64,000 nt of DNA from JAACFF01 sp963807975. GTDB lineage: Bacteria > Chloroflexota > Anaerolineae > Promineifilales > Promineifilaceae. The position numbers and the translations under genes were made by a program. This document shows positions 34,601 to 42,367 of the stretch, in pieces. Location: the NCBI GenBank assembly GCA_963807975.1, contig CAWEDV010000001.1, forward strand, positions 1,116,001-1,180,000. The letters are read 5' to 3'. Below the pieces are notes generated by a model. It worked only from the letters and a program-made list of their open reading frames with translations, did not search any database and had not been told where the DNA came from. Within the stretch, counting starts at the first letter, position 1; every line of letters begins with the position of its first letter.

Positions 34601-35956
34601 TCACATGCGCAGTAACAGCGTGGCAAGTTGAAAATAGATTAACAGACCCGTCGCGTCTACAATGGTGGTAATCATAGGGCCGCTGATCACCGTGGGATCA
34701 ATATGATAATATTCCGCCAAAGTGGGAACGACTGTGGCCACGGTCACTGCCCAGAGCAAAACGACTGGCAAGGTTAAAGCAACGACCAGTGCGACCCGGA
34801 AATCTTGTACCCAGAAAATCGCCACGACAAAGCCAACCAGGCTCATAACGACGCCCAATAGAAGCCCAACGGAAATTTCACGCCGCAGCGCCGCCCCTAA
34901 ATTTGAAATATGTACTTCATCAAGCGTGATCGCACGAATGATCGTGGCGATTGTTTGCGAGCCAGCATTTCCCCCGGTTCCAATGATGAGCGGAATAAAA
35001 AGGGTGAGCATGATGGCAACCTGCAGCTCAGATTGATAAAGCTTCATAACCGCACCGGTAAGCGTACCACCCAAAAAGAGCAGCAGCAGCCAGCCGATGC
35101 GCTTCGTAAAGACCTGGGGAATGGTGGCTGAGAAGTAAGGTTGGTCGAGCGGTTCGGAACCACCAAGGCGTTGGATATCCTCAGTGACCTCATCCTGCAA
35201 TATGTCAAGAACGTCATCGACGGTTACAATGCCCAATAGACGCCCTTGCGCATCGGTGACGGGGATGGCCACATAATCGTAACGAGAAACCATTTCAGCC
35301 AATTCTTCCTGGTCAATATCGACAGGTGCGGAGACGACTTCAGGACGCATTATCGATTCGATCAGAGCATCAGATTTGGCGAGCACAAAATCACGCAGTG
35401 GCAGCACACCGATGAGCTTATCGTCGCGATCGACCACATAGAGATAGGCCAATGTTTCCGGTTCTTCCAGGGATCGCAGGAAATCCTGGGTCTCCGCAAC
35501 ACTCCAGTGACGACGAATGGTGGCCACATCGTGCGTCATCAGGCGACCGGCGGTTTCCTCCTGGTAGCTTAGAAGCTTGCGAACATCTTTAGCCTCGTCC
35601 TCTTCCATAAGAGCCAGCAGTCGATCAGCAATCGGGTCCGGCAGATCTTCGAGGAACTCGGCCGCGTCATCCATGGGCAGTTCTTCAAGCAGATTCGCCA
35701 GCCGCTCTTCGTCAAGTTGCTCGACGAGCACTTGACGAACGAGGCTGCCCGTCTCATCCAGCACCTCGCTGGCCATTTCGTCTGGAAGCAGTCCAAAGAC
35801 CGTGATGGCTTCCTCGGTCGAAAGCTGATCCATAATGTCCGCGATGTCCGCCGGATGAATATTTATAAGATGTTCACGGAGTTTTAGGAAATTCCCTTGT
35901 TCAATCAGTTCTTCGATTTCATCTACAGTGGGCAGATTGAATATTATCTCATCCAT
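34601..35956 (-). CDS. mgtE: Magnesium transporter MgtE
   Basis: Mg2+ channel/transporter of 451 residues. An acidic N-terminal superhelical domain (ELPMDDAAEFLEDLPD) is followed by two CBS domains (about 135-255, including VVDRDDKLIGVLPLRD and VTDAQGRLLGIVTVDDV), a plug helix and five membrane helices with GGNAGSQTIATIIRA, the conserved pore segment. The cytoplasmic part senses Mg2+ and closes the pore when it is plentiful. ATG follows AGGGAGG. No Mg-riboswitch was recognised in the 267 bases upstream. Confidence 0.95.
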   Translation of the reverse strand: MDEIIFNLPTVDEIEELIEQGNFLKLREHLINIHPADIADIMDQLSTEEAITVFGLLPDEMASEVLDETGSLVRQVLVEQLDEERLANLLEELPMDDAAEFLEDLPDPIADRLLALMEEDEAKDVRKLLSYQEETAGRLMTHDVATIRRHWSVAETQDFLRSLEEPETLAYLYVVDRDDKLIGVLPLRDFVLAKSDALIESIMRPEVVSAPVDIDQEELAEMVSRYDYVAIPVTDAQGRLLGIVTVDDVLDILQDEVTEDIQRLGGSEPLDQPYFSATIPQVFTKRIGWLLLLFLGGTLTGAVMKLYQSELQVAIMLTLFIPLIIGTGGNAGSQTIATIIRAITLDEVHISNLGAALRREISVGLLLGVVMSLVGFVVAIFWVQDFRVALVVALTLPVVLLWAVTVATVVPTLAEYYHIDPTVISGPMITTIVDATGLLIYFQLATLLLRM

Positions 35957-36148
35957 GCTGCTACCTCCCTATTGAAAGCTAGAGGATTCAATAAAGTTGA
36001 GGAGTGGTCAAGTAATTGGTGCTCTCAGCAAGAACCAGGCCAAAGGCGGTTGTAATTATATCTGCTATTGGCAAGATTTCGACCTGCACGATTATAGACA
36101 GGTCAATCGGACACTGCAGCGAAAAATAACACAAATTCCCTGCAACCC

Positions 36149-36178
36149 TTGACGGATGGCATGGTTTTATGCTAAAGT
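36149..36178 (+). promoter_or_regulatory. Promoter ahead of the 24-codon ORF
   Basis: TTGACG (36149-36154), an 18-base spacer, TAAAGT (36173-36178). The -35 is strong and the -10 fair. The start of transcription would be near 36185, about 40 bases before the small ORF. Confidence 0.55.
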
Positions 36179-36223
36179 GTGCTCGGCGCAGAGATGCGAC
36201 TATTGAAAGGAGATGATTCACCT

Positions 36224-36298
36224 ATGTTCAAACACTATATGTCTACAATCGGTGGAGACGATTTTGCTCCTTCTCGCAGTGCGCCTGGTGCCGGATAG
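36224..36298 (+). CDS. Putative 24-residue peptide, function unknown
   Basis: ATG to TAG gives a 24-residue peptide (MFKHYMSTIGG then DDFAPSRSAPGAG). The start is preceded by AAAGGAG with ten bases between, one of the best ribosome sites in the window. A promoter lies 46 bases upstream of the ATG and a strong intrinsic terminator starts 25 bases after the stop. The transcript would be about 170 bases. A Gly-Gly at positions 10-11 with a charged, Pro/Ser-rich tail recalls leader-core peptides, but no maturation or export gene of that class was seen beside it. It has no run of one amino acid, so it is not an obvious biosynthetic attenuator. A structured small RNA with an incidental ORF is the alternative. 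Confidence 0.5.
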   Translation: MFKHYMSTIGGDDFAPSRSAPGAG

Positions 36299-36322
36299 CC
36301 AGTAACTAACCAAGATTATTCG

Positions 36323-36355
36323 GCCGCAGCGCACAGAGATGCCTGCGGCTTTTTT
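36323..36355 (+). terminator. Intrinsic terminator after the 24-codon ORF
   Basis: Stem GCCGCAG/CTGCGGC with three further pairs (GCA/TGC) after a one-base bulge, then TTTTTT. Confidence 0.85.
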
Positions 36356-36389
36356 GTTGCTTACTAGAGTCATTGACTCAGTAACCAAG

Positions 36390-36421
36390 AGGACGTGGGT
36401 ATCACCCACGTCCTTTTTTTT
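36390..36421 (+). terminator. Second intrinsic terminator
   Basis: Eleven-base-pair stem AGGACGTGGGT/ACCCACGTCCT, three-base loop, then a run of eight T. No gene ends between this and the first terminator, so it is either a back-up or ends a second small RNA. Confidence 0.88.
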
Positions 36422-36633
36422 GTATCTAGCCCATTTGGGCAAAGGAATTAGACAAAATGAACGACCTTGCAAGCGATAGAAAGGAAACGGTATTCGCCCA
36501 ATTCGTAAAAAGAATTGAGCCAGGAAAGATGAAGCTAAGTAAACCTAAGGAACAGTACAGAAAAGACACGTAATTGGGAACTGGCAAGGAAGTAACCTGA
36601 CCGCAGTTCCCAACAGTACCGGAGATTATTGTC

Positions 36634-37032
36634 ATGAGTACGGCATATAGATTGGTTATGGGAATAGTAATAGGGATATTGGCAAGTCTAATGACACTCG
36701 CAATTGCGCAAATAGGTGTGAATCTGCTATTGGGCGTGGCAACGATCGGAAAGACCGTGGCCATAGTGACGATGTTGAGCGGCGCCTTACTGGGAGTGAT
36801 CAGCGTTGGTCTAGGTTATTTAACCGCTGGAATGGAACAGAAAGCATTGGTTGTGTTGATCGGCTTAATCTTAGCCGCCCTGGCGGTCATAGGTGGAAAA
36901 TATGGTAACGGTTCGATCGTGCCCCTGGGCATTTACGGGCTGGTAATGATGAACTGCCTATTGATCTGCCGTATGACAACGGCGGTAGGCGAACGGCTGC
37001 GAGAGTCCAGCACGCCCAATTTACGTGGATAA
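36634..37032 (+). CDS. Small four-helix membrane protein, unknown
   Basis: A 132-residue hydrophobic protein with about four membrane helices (LVMGIVIGILASLMTLAIA, KTVAIVTMLSGALLGVISVGL, ALVVLIGLILAALAVI, and IVPLGIYGLVMMNCLLI). No motif of a known family was recognised. ATG follows CGGAGA. A hairpin (CCCCAAATCT/AGATTTTGGGG, 37042-37068) lies between it and the GNAT gene. Uncertain but likely a real gene, since the opposite strand offers nothing better. Confidence 0.6.
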   Translation: MSTAYRLVMGIVIGILASLMTLAIAQIGVNLLLGVATIGKTVAIVTMLSGALLGVISVGLGYLTAGMEQKALVVLIGLILAALAVIGGKYGNGSIVPLGIYGLVMMNCLLICRMTTAVGERLRESSTPNLRG

Positions 37033-37089
37033 ACAAGCAAACCCCAAATCTAGCTTGAGATTTTGGGGAAGTCAATTGAGGAATTTAAC

Positions 37090-38115
37090 ATGTTGGTACA
37101 GACAGTAAAACCTAGAGCCGGTAATCAAGATTTTGTTTTTCGTGCTCCAACCATGGACGACGTGACGGCTATCGTGGAGCTGCTCAATACATGCGCCATC
37201 GACCAGACCGGAAAGCCGGATACGAATCGCAGCCAGCTAATTGGTGATTGGACGTCGCCAGGATTTGATCCAGCTCGATCGGTCCGTGTTACCGAAACGG
37301 CGCATGGCAAAATCGTTGGCTACATTGAAATCTGGGATACGGATCCACTGCCCGTCTCTAATTGGGTGTGGGCACGAGTCCATCCAGATTTTGAGGGGCT
37401 GGGAATCGGGACAGAACTGATGACCTGGGCCGAACAACGGCTGCAGGAAACAGTTATCCGGGTACCCAAAGACCTGCGAGTTGCGTATACCGCGGGAGGA
37501 TTGAGCACACATATGCCGACCCAACGCCTAATGAAAGATTTGGGACTGTCCTTAAAGCGCTATTTTTGGCGCATGGTCACCGATCTGGATAAAACCCCGC
37601 CTGAAGCGGTCTTTCCATTAGGAATCGAGATGAAATCCTTCGCAGAGGTCAATGATCTGCGCCAGGTGTACCGGGCATTCAATGAATCTTTCCAAGATCA
37701 TTGGGGCCATGTGGAACAGCCTGAAGAAGAAAGGTTGGCTGAATGGGAACATTGGATCTCTTCAGATGAGGAGTTCATGCCCACCCTCTGGTTCCTGGCC
37801 ATGGATGGTGAGGAAATCGCCGGGGTCTGCTTATGCCGCCGGCGCGAGTACGAGGATCCGGATATGGGCTGGGTCAACGTTCTGGGCGTTCGTCGCGCCT
37901 GGCGTAAACAAGGTCTTGGGTTGGCCATGCTGCACTATTCTTTTGATAAGTTCCGCCAGATGGGCAAAGCGCGCGCCGGCCTGGGAGTGGATGCCCAAAG
38001 CCTGACGGGTGCCACGCGCCTTTACGAAAAGGCAGGCATGCATGTGGCGAGAGAGTTTCTCGCCTATGAGAAGGAGCTGCGACCTGGGCGTGATATCAGC
38101 AAGAAGTCGTTATAA
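37090..38115 (+). CDS. Tandem GNAT N-acetyltransferase
   Basis: Protein of 341 residues built from two GNAT folds. The first (about 15-170) has VHPDFEGLGIGTELMTWAE, an acetyl-CoA loop of the form QxxGxG/A with E replacing R. The second (about 185-335) has VNVLGVRRAWRKQGLGLAML, a canonical RxxGxG loop, and GVDAQSLTGATRLYEKAGM. Double-GNAT proteins of this kind resemble mycothiol synthase and related enzymes, with only one lobe usually catalytic, here the second. Given ino1 in the same genome, a thiol-cofactor role is conceivable but unproven. ATG 37090 follows GAGGA; a TTG 27 bases upstream is not supported. Confidence 0.83.
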   Translation: MLVQTVKPRAGNQDFVFRAPTMDDVTAIVELLNTCAIDQTGKPDTNRSQLIGDWTSPGFDPARSVRVTETAHGKIVGYIEIWDTDPLPVSNWVWARVHPDFEGLGIGTELMTWAEQRLQETVIRVPKDLRVAYTAGGLSTHMPTQRLMKDLGLSLKRYFWRMVTDLDKTPPEAVFPLGIEMKSFAEVNDLRQVYRAFNESFQDHWGHVEQPEEERLAEWEHWISSDEEFMPTLWFLAMDGEEIAGVCLCRRREYEDPDMGWVNVLGVRRAWRKQGLGLAMLHYSFDKFRQMGKARAGLGVDAQSLTGATRLYEKAGMHVAREFLAYEKELRPGRDISKKSL

Positions 38116-38160
38116 GATTGAACCCGTGCCGGGCACTTTTTTAAATGTTTTGTGCCAGGC

Positions 38161-39402
38161 ATGTGGGCTCTCAGTGTGAGGAGGTTTAGCGCTTATCAGA
38201 TCTATCTATTGATGATAGGCGTTTCCTCCTTTTTCTTTTCGGTCGCTTTTACAACCAGCGCCATCTACCGCTTCCAGATGGCAGGATTGGACCCTCTGCA
38301 GCTTGTCCTTGTGGGAACCGTGCTTGAGGCCTCTATCTTTCTATTTGAGATTCCCACGGGGGTCGTGGCTGACATATTCAGCCGGCGTCTTTCGGTGATC
38401 ATTGGTTATGCTCTTATCGGCGTGGGGATGCTTACAGAAGGGAGTTTCCAATTATTCTTCGCTATCCTCTTGGCCCAGGCGGTGTGGGGAATTGGCTATA
38501 CGTTCATCAGCGGCGCTCAGGATGCCTGGTTGGCGGATGAAATTGGCGAAAATCATTTAACCGCAGCGTATCTGCGAGCCTCCCAAATTAGCCAAGTCGC
38601 GGCTTTGGCTGGAATCGGCATCAATGTGTTGTTGGCCAGAATCCAACTTAACTTGCCTTTCCTGCTTGCTGGCGCCGGACACGTTGGCCTGGCGATGTTC
38701 TTGGCGCTGTTTATGCCTGAACGAGGTTTTAATCCGACTCCTCAAGCCGAGCGGCAGTCGTGGCAGAAAGTGGGGGATACTTTTCGGGAAGGGATGGGGG
38801 TTATCCACGGACGGCCGTTATTGATCACGATTCTGGGCATCGCTTTGATCTATGGGCTATACAGCGAAGCGTTGGATCGTCTGTGGGAAGCACATATCCT
38901 GGCTGATTTCACCTTGCCCGAAATCGGCCAGCTTGGCAGCGTTGCCTGGTTCGGCCTAGTGAATGGCGCGGTCATGATCATTGCCATAGGCACCACTGAA
39001 TTCATGCGCCGGCGGGCAAAACTGTTCACCCATGGGCGTATGGTGAAAGTACTGGCCCTGTTCAGCGGCATAATATCGGCCGGTTTGGTTGTTTTTGGCG
39101 CGGCCCAGGGCTTTTCCACGGCGCTGCTTTCTTACAGCACGGTGGCCATCGTGCGCCGGACGATGCAGCCACTTTACAGTGCATGGGTCAATCGCGGACT
39201 GCCCTCGGTCGTGCGGGCAACTGTTCTCTCTACCTATGGGCAGATGGATGCCGTGGGCCAAATGGTTGGGGGACCGATCGTGGGCTTTGTGGCCAATCGA
39301 TATGGCCTGCGAGCAGCGATCATCCTTGCCGGTGTACTGTTATCGCCTGTGCTGGCCTTATACCGGCGGGCTTATGGCCAGGGACAAGTGGTCGAGCGCT
39401 AA
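38161..39402 (+). CDS. Major facilitator superfamily transporter
   Basis: Membrane protein of 413 residues with about twelve helices. The loop 2-3 motif of the superfamily is seen as FEIPTGVVADIFSRRLSVIIG (conserved Asp and the Arg pair). The later half has FMRRRAKLFTHGRMVKVL between helices 8 and 9. It resembles multidrug or tetracycline-type effluxers and not sugar carriers. Start ATG 38161 or GTG 38152. Its last four bases overlap, tail to tail, the last four of the ABC exporter gene. Substrate unknown. Confidence 0.83.
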   Translation: MWALSVRRFSAYQIYLLMIGVSSFFFSVAFTTSAIYRFQMAGLDPLQLVLVGTVLEASIFLFEIPTGVVADIFSRRLSVIIGYALIGVGMLTEGSFQLFFAILLAQAVWGIGYTFISGAQDAWLADEIGENHLTAAYLRASQISQVAALAGIGINVLLARIQLNLPFLLAGAGHVGLAMFLALFMPERGFNPTPQAERQSWQKVGDTFREGMGVIHGRPLLITILGIALIYGLYSEALDRLWEAHILADFTLPEIGQLGSVAWFGLVNGAVMIIAIGTTEFMRRRAKLFTHGRMVKVLALFSGIISAGLVVFGAAQGFSTALLSYSTVAIVRRTMQPLYSAWVNRGLPSVVRATVLSTYGQMDAVGQMVGGPIVGFVANRYGLRAAIILAGVLLSPVLALYRRAYGQGQVVER

Positions 39403-41195
39403 ACACCTGCTCCCACGCCGGTTTGAACCATCCATAGAGAGGCATAGATGCCCCCTTTTTCAATCAACTCTTTGTGTTTGCCATATTCGTGCAGACGGCC
39501 GTTATCTAGAACGTAAATCATATCCGCATTGCGGATGGTCGACAGCCGGTGCGCGATGACAATGGTCGTGCGACCGACAATGATCCTCTCCATAGAACGC
39601 TGGATAGCGGCCTCCGTTTCGTTATCCACGGCTGATGTGGCTTCGTCCAAGATCAACACGGGCGGATCCTTCAAGACAGCCCGAGCAATAGACAGTCTTT
39701 GTCTCTGCCCACCAGACAGTTTTTGCCCTCGTTCGCCGACAATCGTATCGTAGCCCTGGGGAAGTTCCTTAATGAATTCGTGCGCTTCGGCGGTTTTGGC
39801 AGCGGCAACAATTTGATCCAGCGAGGCATCAAATGTGCCATAACTGATATTTTCGCGCACTGTGCCGTGAAAGAGGAACACATCTTGGCTAACAAAACCA
39901 ATGGCTCCCCGCAAATTATTGAGCCTCAATTGGCGAATATCCTGACCGTCCAAAGAGATGGACCCTTGCAATACATCATAAAAGCGGAGCAGTAATTTCA
40001 CCACCGTGCTCTTTCCTGAACCCGTTGCCCCAACAATGGCGACTGTATCTCCAGCGGGCACGTCAAGAGATAGGTCTTTCAATACCGATCGCGCTTGCCC
40101 TTCAGTTTCCTGGTAAGCGAAAGTGACACCGTCAAAGGTCACCTCACCACGAACAGCCGCCAAAGGCAAAGGCGTCTTGCCGCTCTTAATCAGAGCTGGT
40201 GTATCCAGAAGATCCAGGATGCGCGCCGTGGAGGCCATAGCCCGTTGGTAAAGATCAAGCGTTTCGCCCATGCGGGTTAGTGGCCACAAAAGGCGCTGGG
40301 TCATAAAGACAAGCACACTGTAAGCGCCTACATTCAGTTGACCGCTCAGGGCTAAAAAGCCCCCGAAGACCAGAATGGCCAGGAAGCCAACCACGATTAC
40401 CATGCGAATGAGGGGCACAAAGGCGGCACTCTGTTTGATCGCTTTTTGGTTGCTGTCACGATACGCGTCACTAAGACCATGAATTCGTTGATTCTCAAAC
40501 TTCTCGGCTGTGAAGCTCTTTATGGTGGCAATCCCGCTGACGTTATTCGACAACTGTCCATTTAGAAATCCGACGCGCTCACGCACGGCGCTGTAGAGCG
40601 GGGCCAGGCGCCGTTGATAGCGCAGCGAACCAAAGAAGACGAAGGGCATAGGGATAATGGCCATCCAGGCCACGCTGGGAACAAGGATGAAAAACATCAA
40701 ACTAATGACGACCACGGTCGTCGCCAACTGCAGCAGCTCGTTGGCGCCAAAATCAAGAAAACGCTCCAGTTGGTTGACATCATCGTTGAGGACCGAGATC
40801 AGCGTTCCGGTACTGCGATCCTCAAAGTAGGCCATGTCCAGCCCCTGCAGATGATCGTAAGCATCAATGCGCAAATCATGCTGTACGGCTTGGGCCAGAT
40901 TGCGCCAGAGGACGCTGTAGAGATATTGGAAAATGGATTCCAGCCCCCAGATAATAACAGTGATGATGCCCAGAATTACCAACTGCGTAACAGGATCGTT
41001 TATTCCCAGATCGCCAAAAAAGGAATTCTCTTGCTCGACGACAATATCGACGGCAATGCCAATAAGAATTGGAGGGGCGAGATCAAAAATGCGATTGAGA
41101 ATTGAACAGATGGAGGCCAGGATGACTTGTTTGCGGTAATCACGGCCGTATCTAATCAGTCTGATCAAAGGTGATTCTTGTGCTGATTGCTCCAT
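39399..41195 (-). CDS. ABC exporter, fused membrane and ATPase domains
   Basis: Half-transporter of 598 residues that should form a homodimer or heterodimer. Residues 1-330 have six membrane helices of the type I exporter fold. The ATPase has Walker A GATGSGKSTVV, Q-loop FVSQDVFLFHGTVRENI, signature LSGGQRQRLSIARA, Walker B PPVLILDEATSAVD and the His switch in IVIAHRLSTI. All catalytic residues are present, so a homodimer would be fully active. Similar to lipid/multidrug exporters (MsbA/BmrA-like). No partner half-transporter is adjacent. Confidence 0.92.
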   Translation of the reverse strand: MEQSAQESPLIRLIRYGRDYRKQVILASICSILNRIFDLAPPILIGIAVDIVVEQENSFFGDLGINDPVTQLVILGIITVIIWGLESIFQYLYSVLWRNLAQAVQHDLRIDAYDHLQGLDMAYFEDRSTGTLISVLNDDVNQLERFLDFGANELLQLATTVVVISLMFFILVPSVAWMAIIPMPFVFFGSLRYQRRLAPLYSAVRERVGFLNGQLSNNVSGIATIKSFTAEKFENQRIHGLSDAYRDSNQKAIKQSAAFVPLIRMVIVVGFLAILVFGGFLALSGQLNVGAYSVLVFMTQRLLWPLTRMGETLDLYQRAMASTARILDLLDTPALIKSGKTPLPLAAVRGEVTFDGVTFAYQETEGQARSVLKDLSLDVPAGDTVAIVGATGSGKSTVVKLLLRFYDVLQGSISLDGQDIRQLRLNNLRGAIGFVSQDVFLFHGTVRENISYGTFDASLDQIVAAAKTAEAHEFIKELPQGYDTIVGERGQKLSGGQRQRLSIARAVLKDPPVLILDEATSAVDNETEAAIQRSMERIIVGRTTIVIAHRLSTIRNADMIYVLDNGRLHEYGKHKELIEKGGIYASLWMVQTGVGAGV

Positions 41196-41453
41196 GAGCG
41201 AAAGCGCCTTGGTGTTGGGTTACTTGCAGTCCGCCGGTGGGGTTATTTGAATCCGCAAGAATGCAGTGCCGGGATTAATCGCTGCTTTCAGGTAGAATCT
41301 CGCGCAACCCAAATGCCCACAATGCGTACTGTAAGATAGAAAAAATAAGAATTGGAGATTACAGGTTTCTTTTGCTTTGGTCAACAGCATTCTACGGAAG
41401 CGTAGCAGATCGGACCAGACCGAAGAACCCGCCCAGAAAAGGAGTTGGAAACC

Positions 41454-41654
41454 ATGAAAGACAAGAAATTATCCCGTTCGGCAAATGATCGCATGTTAGC
41501 TGGTGTAGCCGGCGGCATAGCGGAGTATCTGGAAATCGACCCGGCTATCGTTCGCTTAATTTTTGTGCTCATTGGCTTGTTTGGCGGCGGATTCACGGGC
41601 CTCATCATTTATGCCGTCCTCTGGATAATCATGCCGGAACAAGCAGTTGAATAG
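41454..41654 (+). CDS. PspC-domain small membrane protein
   Basis: A 66-residue protein made of one PspC domain: KLSRSANDRMLAGVAGGIAE, then IDPAIVRLIFVLIGLFGGGF and IIYAVLWIIMPE. In proteobacteria PspC senses membrane stress and takes part in the phage-shock response with PspA; here pspA lies 6.4 kb away. ATG 41454 follows AAAAGGAG by ten bases. Confidence 0.88.
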   Translation: MKDKKLSRSANDRMLAGVAGGIAEYLEIDPAIVRLIFVLIGLFGGGFTGLIIYAVLWIIMPEQAVE

Positions 41655-41696
41655 TTGAATATGACGTTTGTCCACTGTTAATATGACATAGCTCGG

Positions 41697-41726
41697 ATGA
41701 CAGGGGGAGCCGTTTTGGTGTATGAT
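41697..41726 (+). promoter_or_regulatory. Promoter of the 199-residue hypothetical gene
   Basis: ATGACA (41697-41702), an 18-base spacer and TATGAT (41721-41726), 35 bases before ATG 41761. Confidence 0.5.
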
Positions 41727-41760
41727 GACCTTAAGATAGGAGCAAGCAGGGAGTCAGACC

Positions 41761-42360
41761 ATGAACAGCGAATACACCGTCTTATTACACGATCTACTGA
41801 TCCTAGAAGAAATGGCTGCCAATATGGCAGCGTATTTGGTGAGTGATGCCCGGGATTGGAGAATTCCGCGCTCCAATATGCCCAAACTGACCATCGGCGG
41901 CTATCTCATGCGCCAGCATCGTTTAGGGGCGATACAGGACAAGCTGCACGAAGAAGATCGGAAACGGCTGCTGCAAGCCAGCAAACAATTTGACCAGGCT
42001 TTGGTGGAAAAGGTGGTCCGTTTTGAAGCACGCGCCCACCAAGAGCTGCATGCTCGAATAGGCGAGTGGATCGCTTACATGCGCGACCTGGGACGTAGGT
42101 CGTCGATCGAAGTAAATTACTACGTGGGAATCGTGGATACGCGGGTGGTCATAACAGCCCTCATTGATAAGCTTCTTACGCAGCCGTACAGACTTGAACC
42201 AGGCGTCCAAGAGGAAATACACGATCTAGACCAGAACTTGCGCAGACGGTTGGCAAAGCATCCCTTTATCTGGGATGAGGTGTGGAAACCAGCTTATTCA
42301 AAGGAGAAGTATTGGTGGCTTTATGGCTGCCCTAAGCGGGCTGAAGCGGCCATTTCCTAG
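41761..42360 (+). CDS. Conserved-looking hypothetical protein, mostly helical
   Basis: A 199-residue soluble protein, charged and probably all-helical (KLHEEDRKRLLQASKQFDQ, VVRFEARAHQELHARIGEW). Aromatic residues cluster at the end (KEKYWWLYGCP). No membrane segment, signal or known motif. It has its own promoter and a GGGAG ribosome site, and the coding pattern is clean, so it is a real gene. It converges with the MutS-like gene seven bases away. Function unknown. Confidence 0.65.
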   Translation: MNSEYTVLLHDLLILEEMAANMAAYLVSDARDWRIPRSNMPKLTIGGYLMRQHRLGAIQDKLHEEDRKRLLQASKQFDQALVEKVVRFEARAHQELHARIGEWIAYMRDLGRRSSIEVNYYVGIVDTRVVITALIDKLLTQPYRLEPGVQEEIHDLDQNLRRRLAKHPFIWDEVWKPAYSKEKYWWLYGCPKRAEAAIS

Positions 42361-42367
42361 AAGCGAA

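Larger units (their letters stand above)
36299..36633. other. Gap with two intrinsic terminators
   Basis: Between the 24-codon ORF and the next gene lie two strong plus-strand terminators (36323-36355 and 36390-36421) and between them a partly self-complementary segment (GTTGCTTACTAGAGTCATTGACTCAGTAAC, here named only by its inner AGTCA/TGACT dyad at 36368-36378). The remaining 210 bases to 36633 hold nothing I can name. Confidence 0.5.

Noticed and set aside
36426..36764. 112-residue minus-strand frame
   Set aside because: It covers a plus-strand terminator run and the start of a better-supported plus-strand membrane gene with a ribosome site.
38127..38150. Hairpin CCCG-TGC-CGGG followed by CACTTTTTT after the GNAT gene
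   Set aside because: The stem has only four pairs; the T-run is suggestive but too little to call a terminator.
40614..41105. 163-residue plus-strand frame
   Set aside because: Antisense to the membrane part of the ABC exporter; composition is that of a reversed hydrophobic gene (rich in Asn, Gln, His, Asp).
41215..41312. Possible structured RNA (TTGGGTT at 41215-41221 pairing with AACCCAA at 41306-41312) between the ABC exporter and pspC
   Set aside because: Only the outer seven pairs are clear, no known RNA class fits, and no promoter or terminator frames it.
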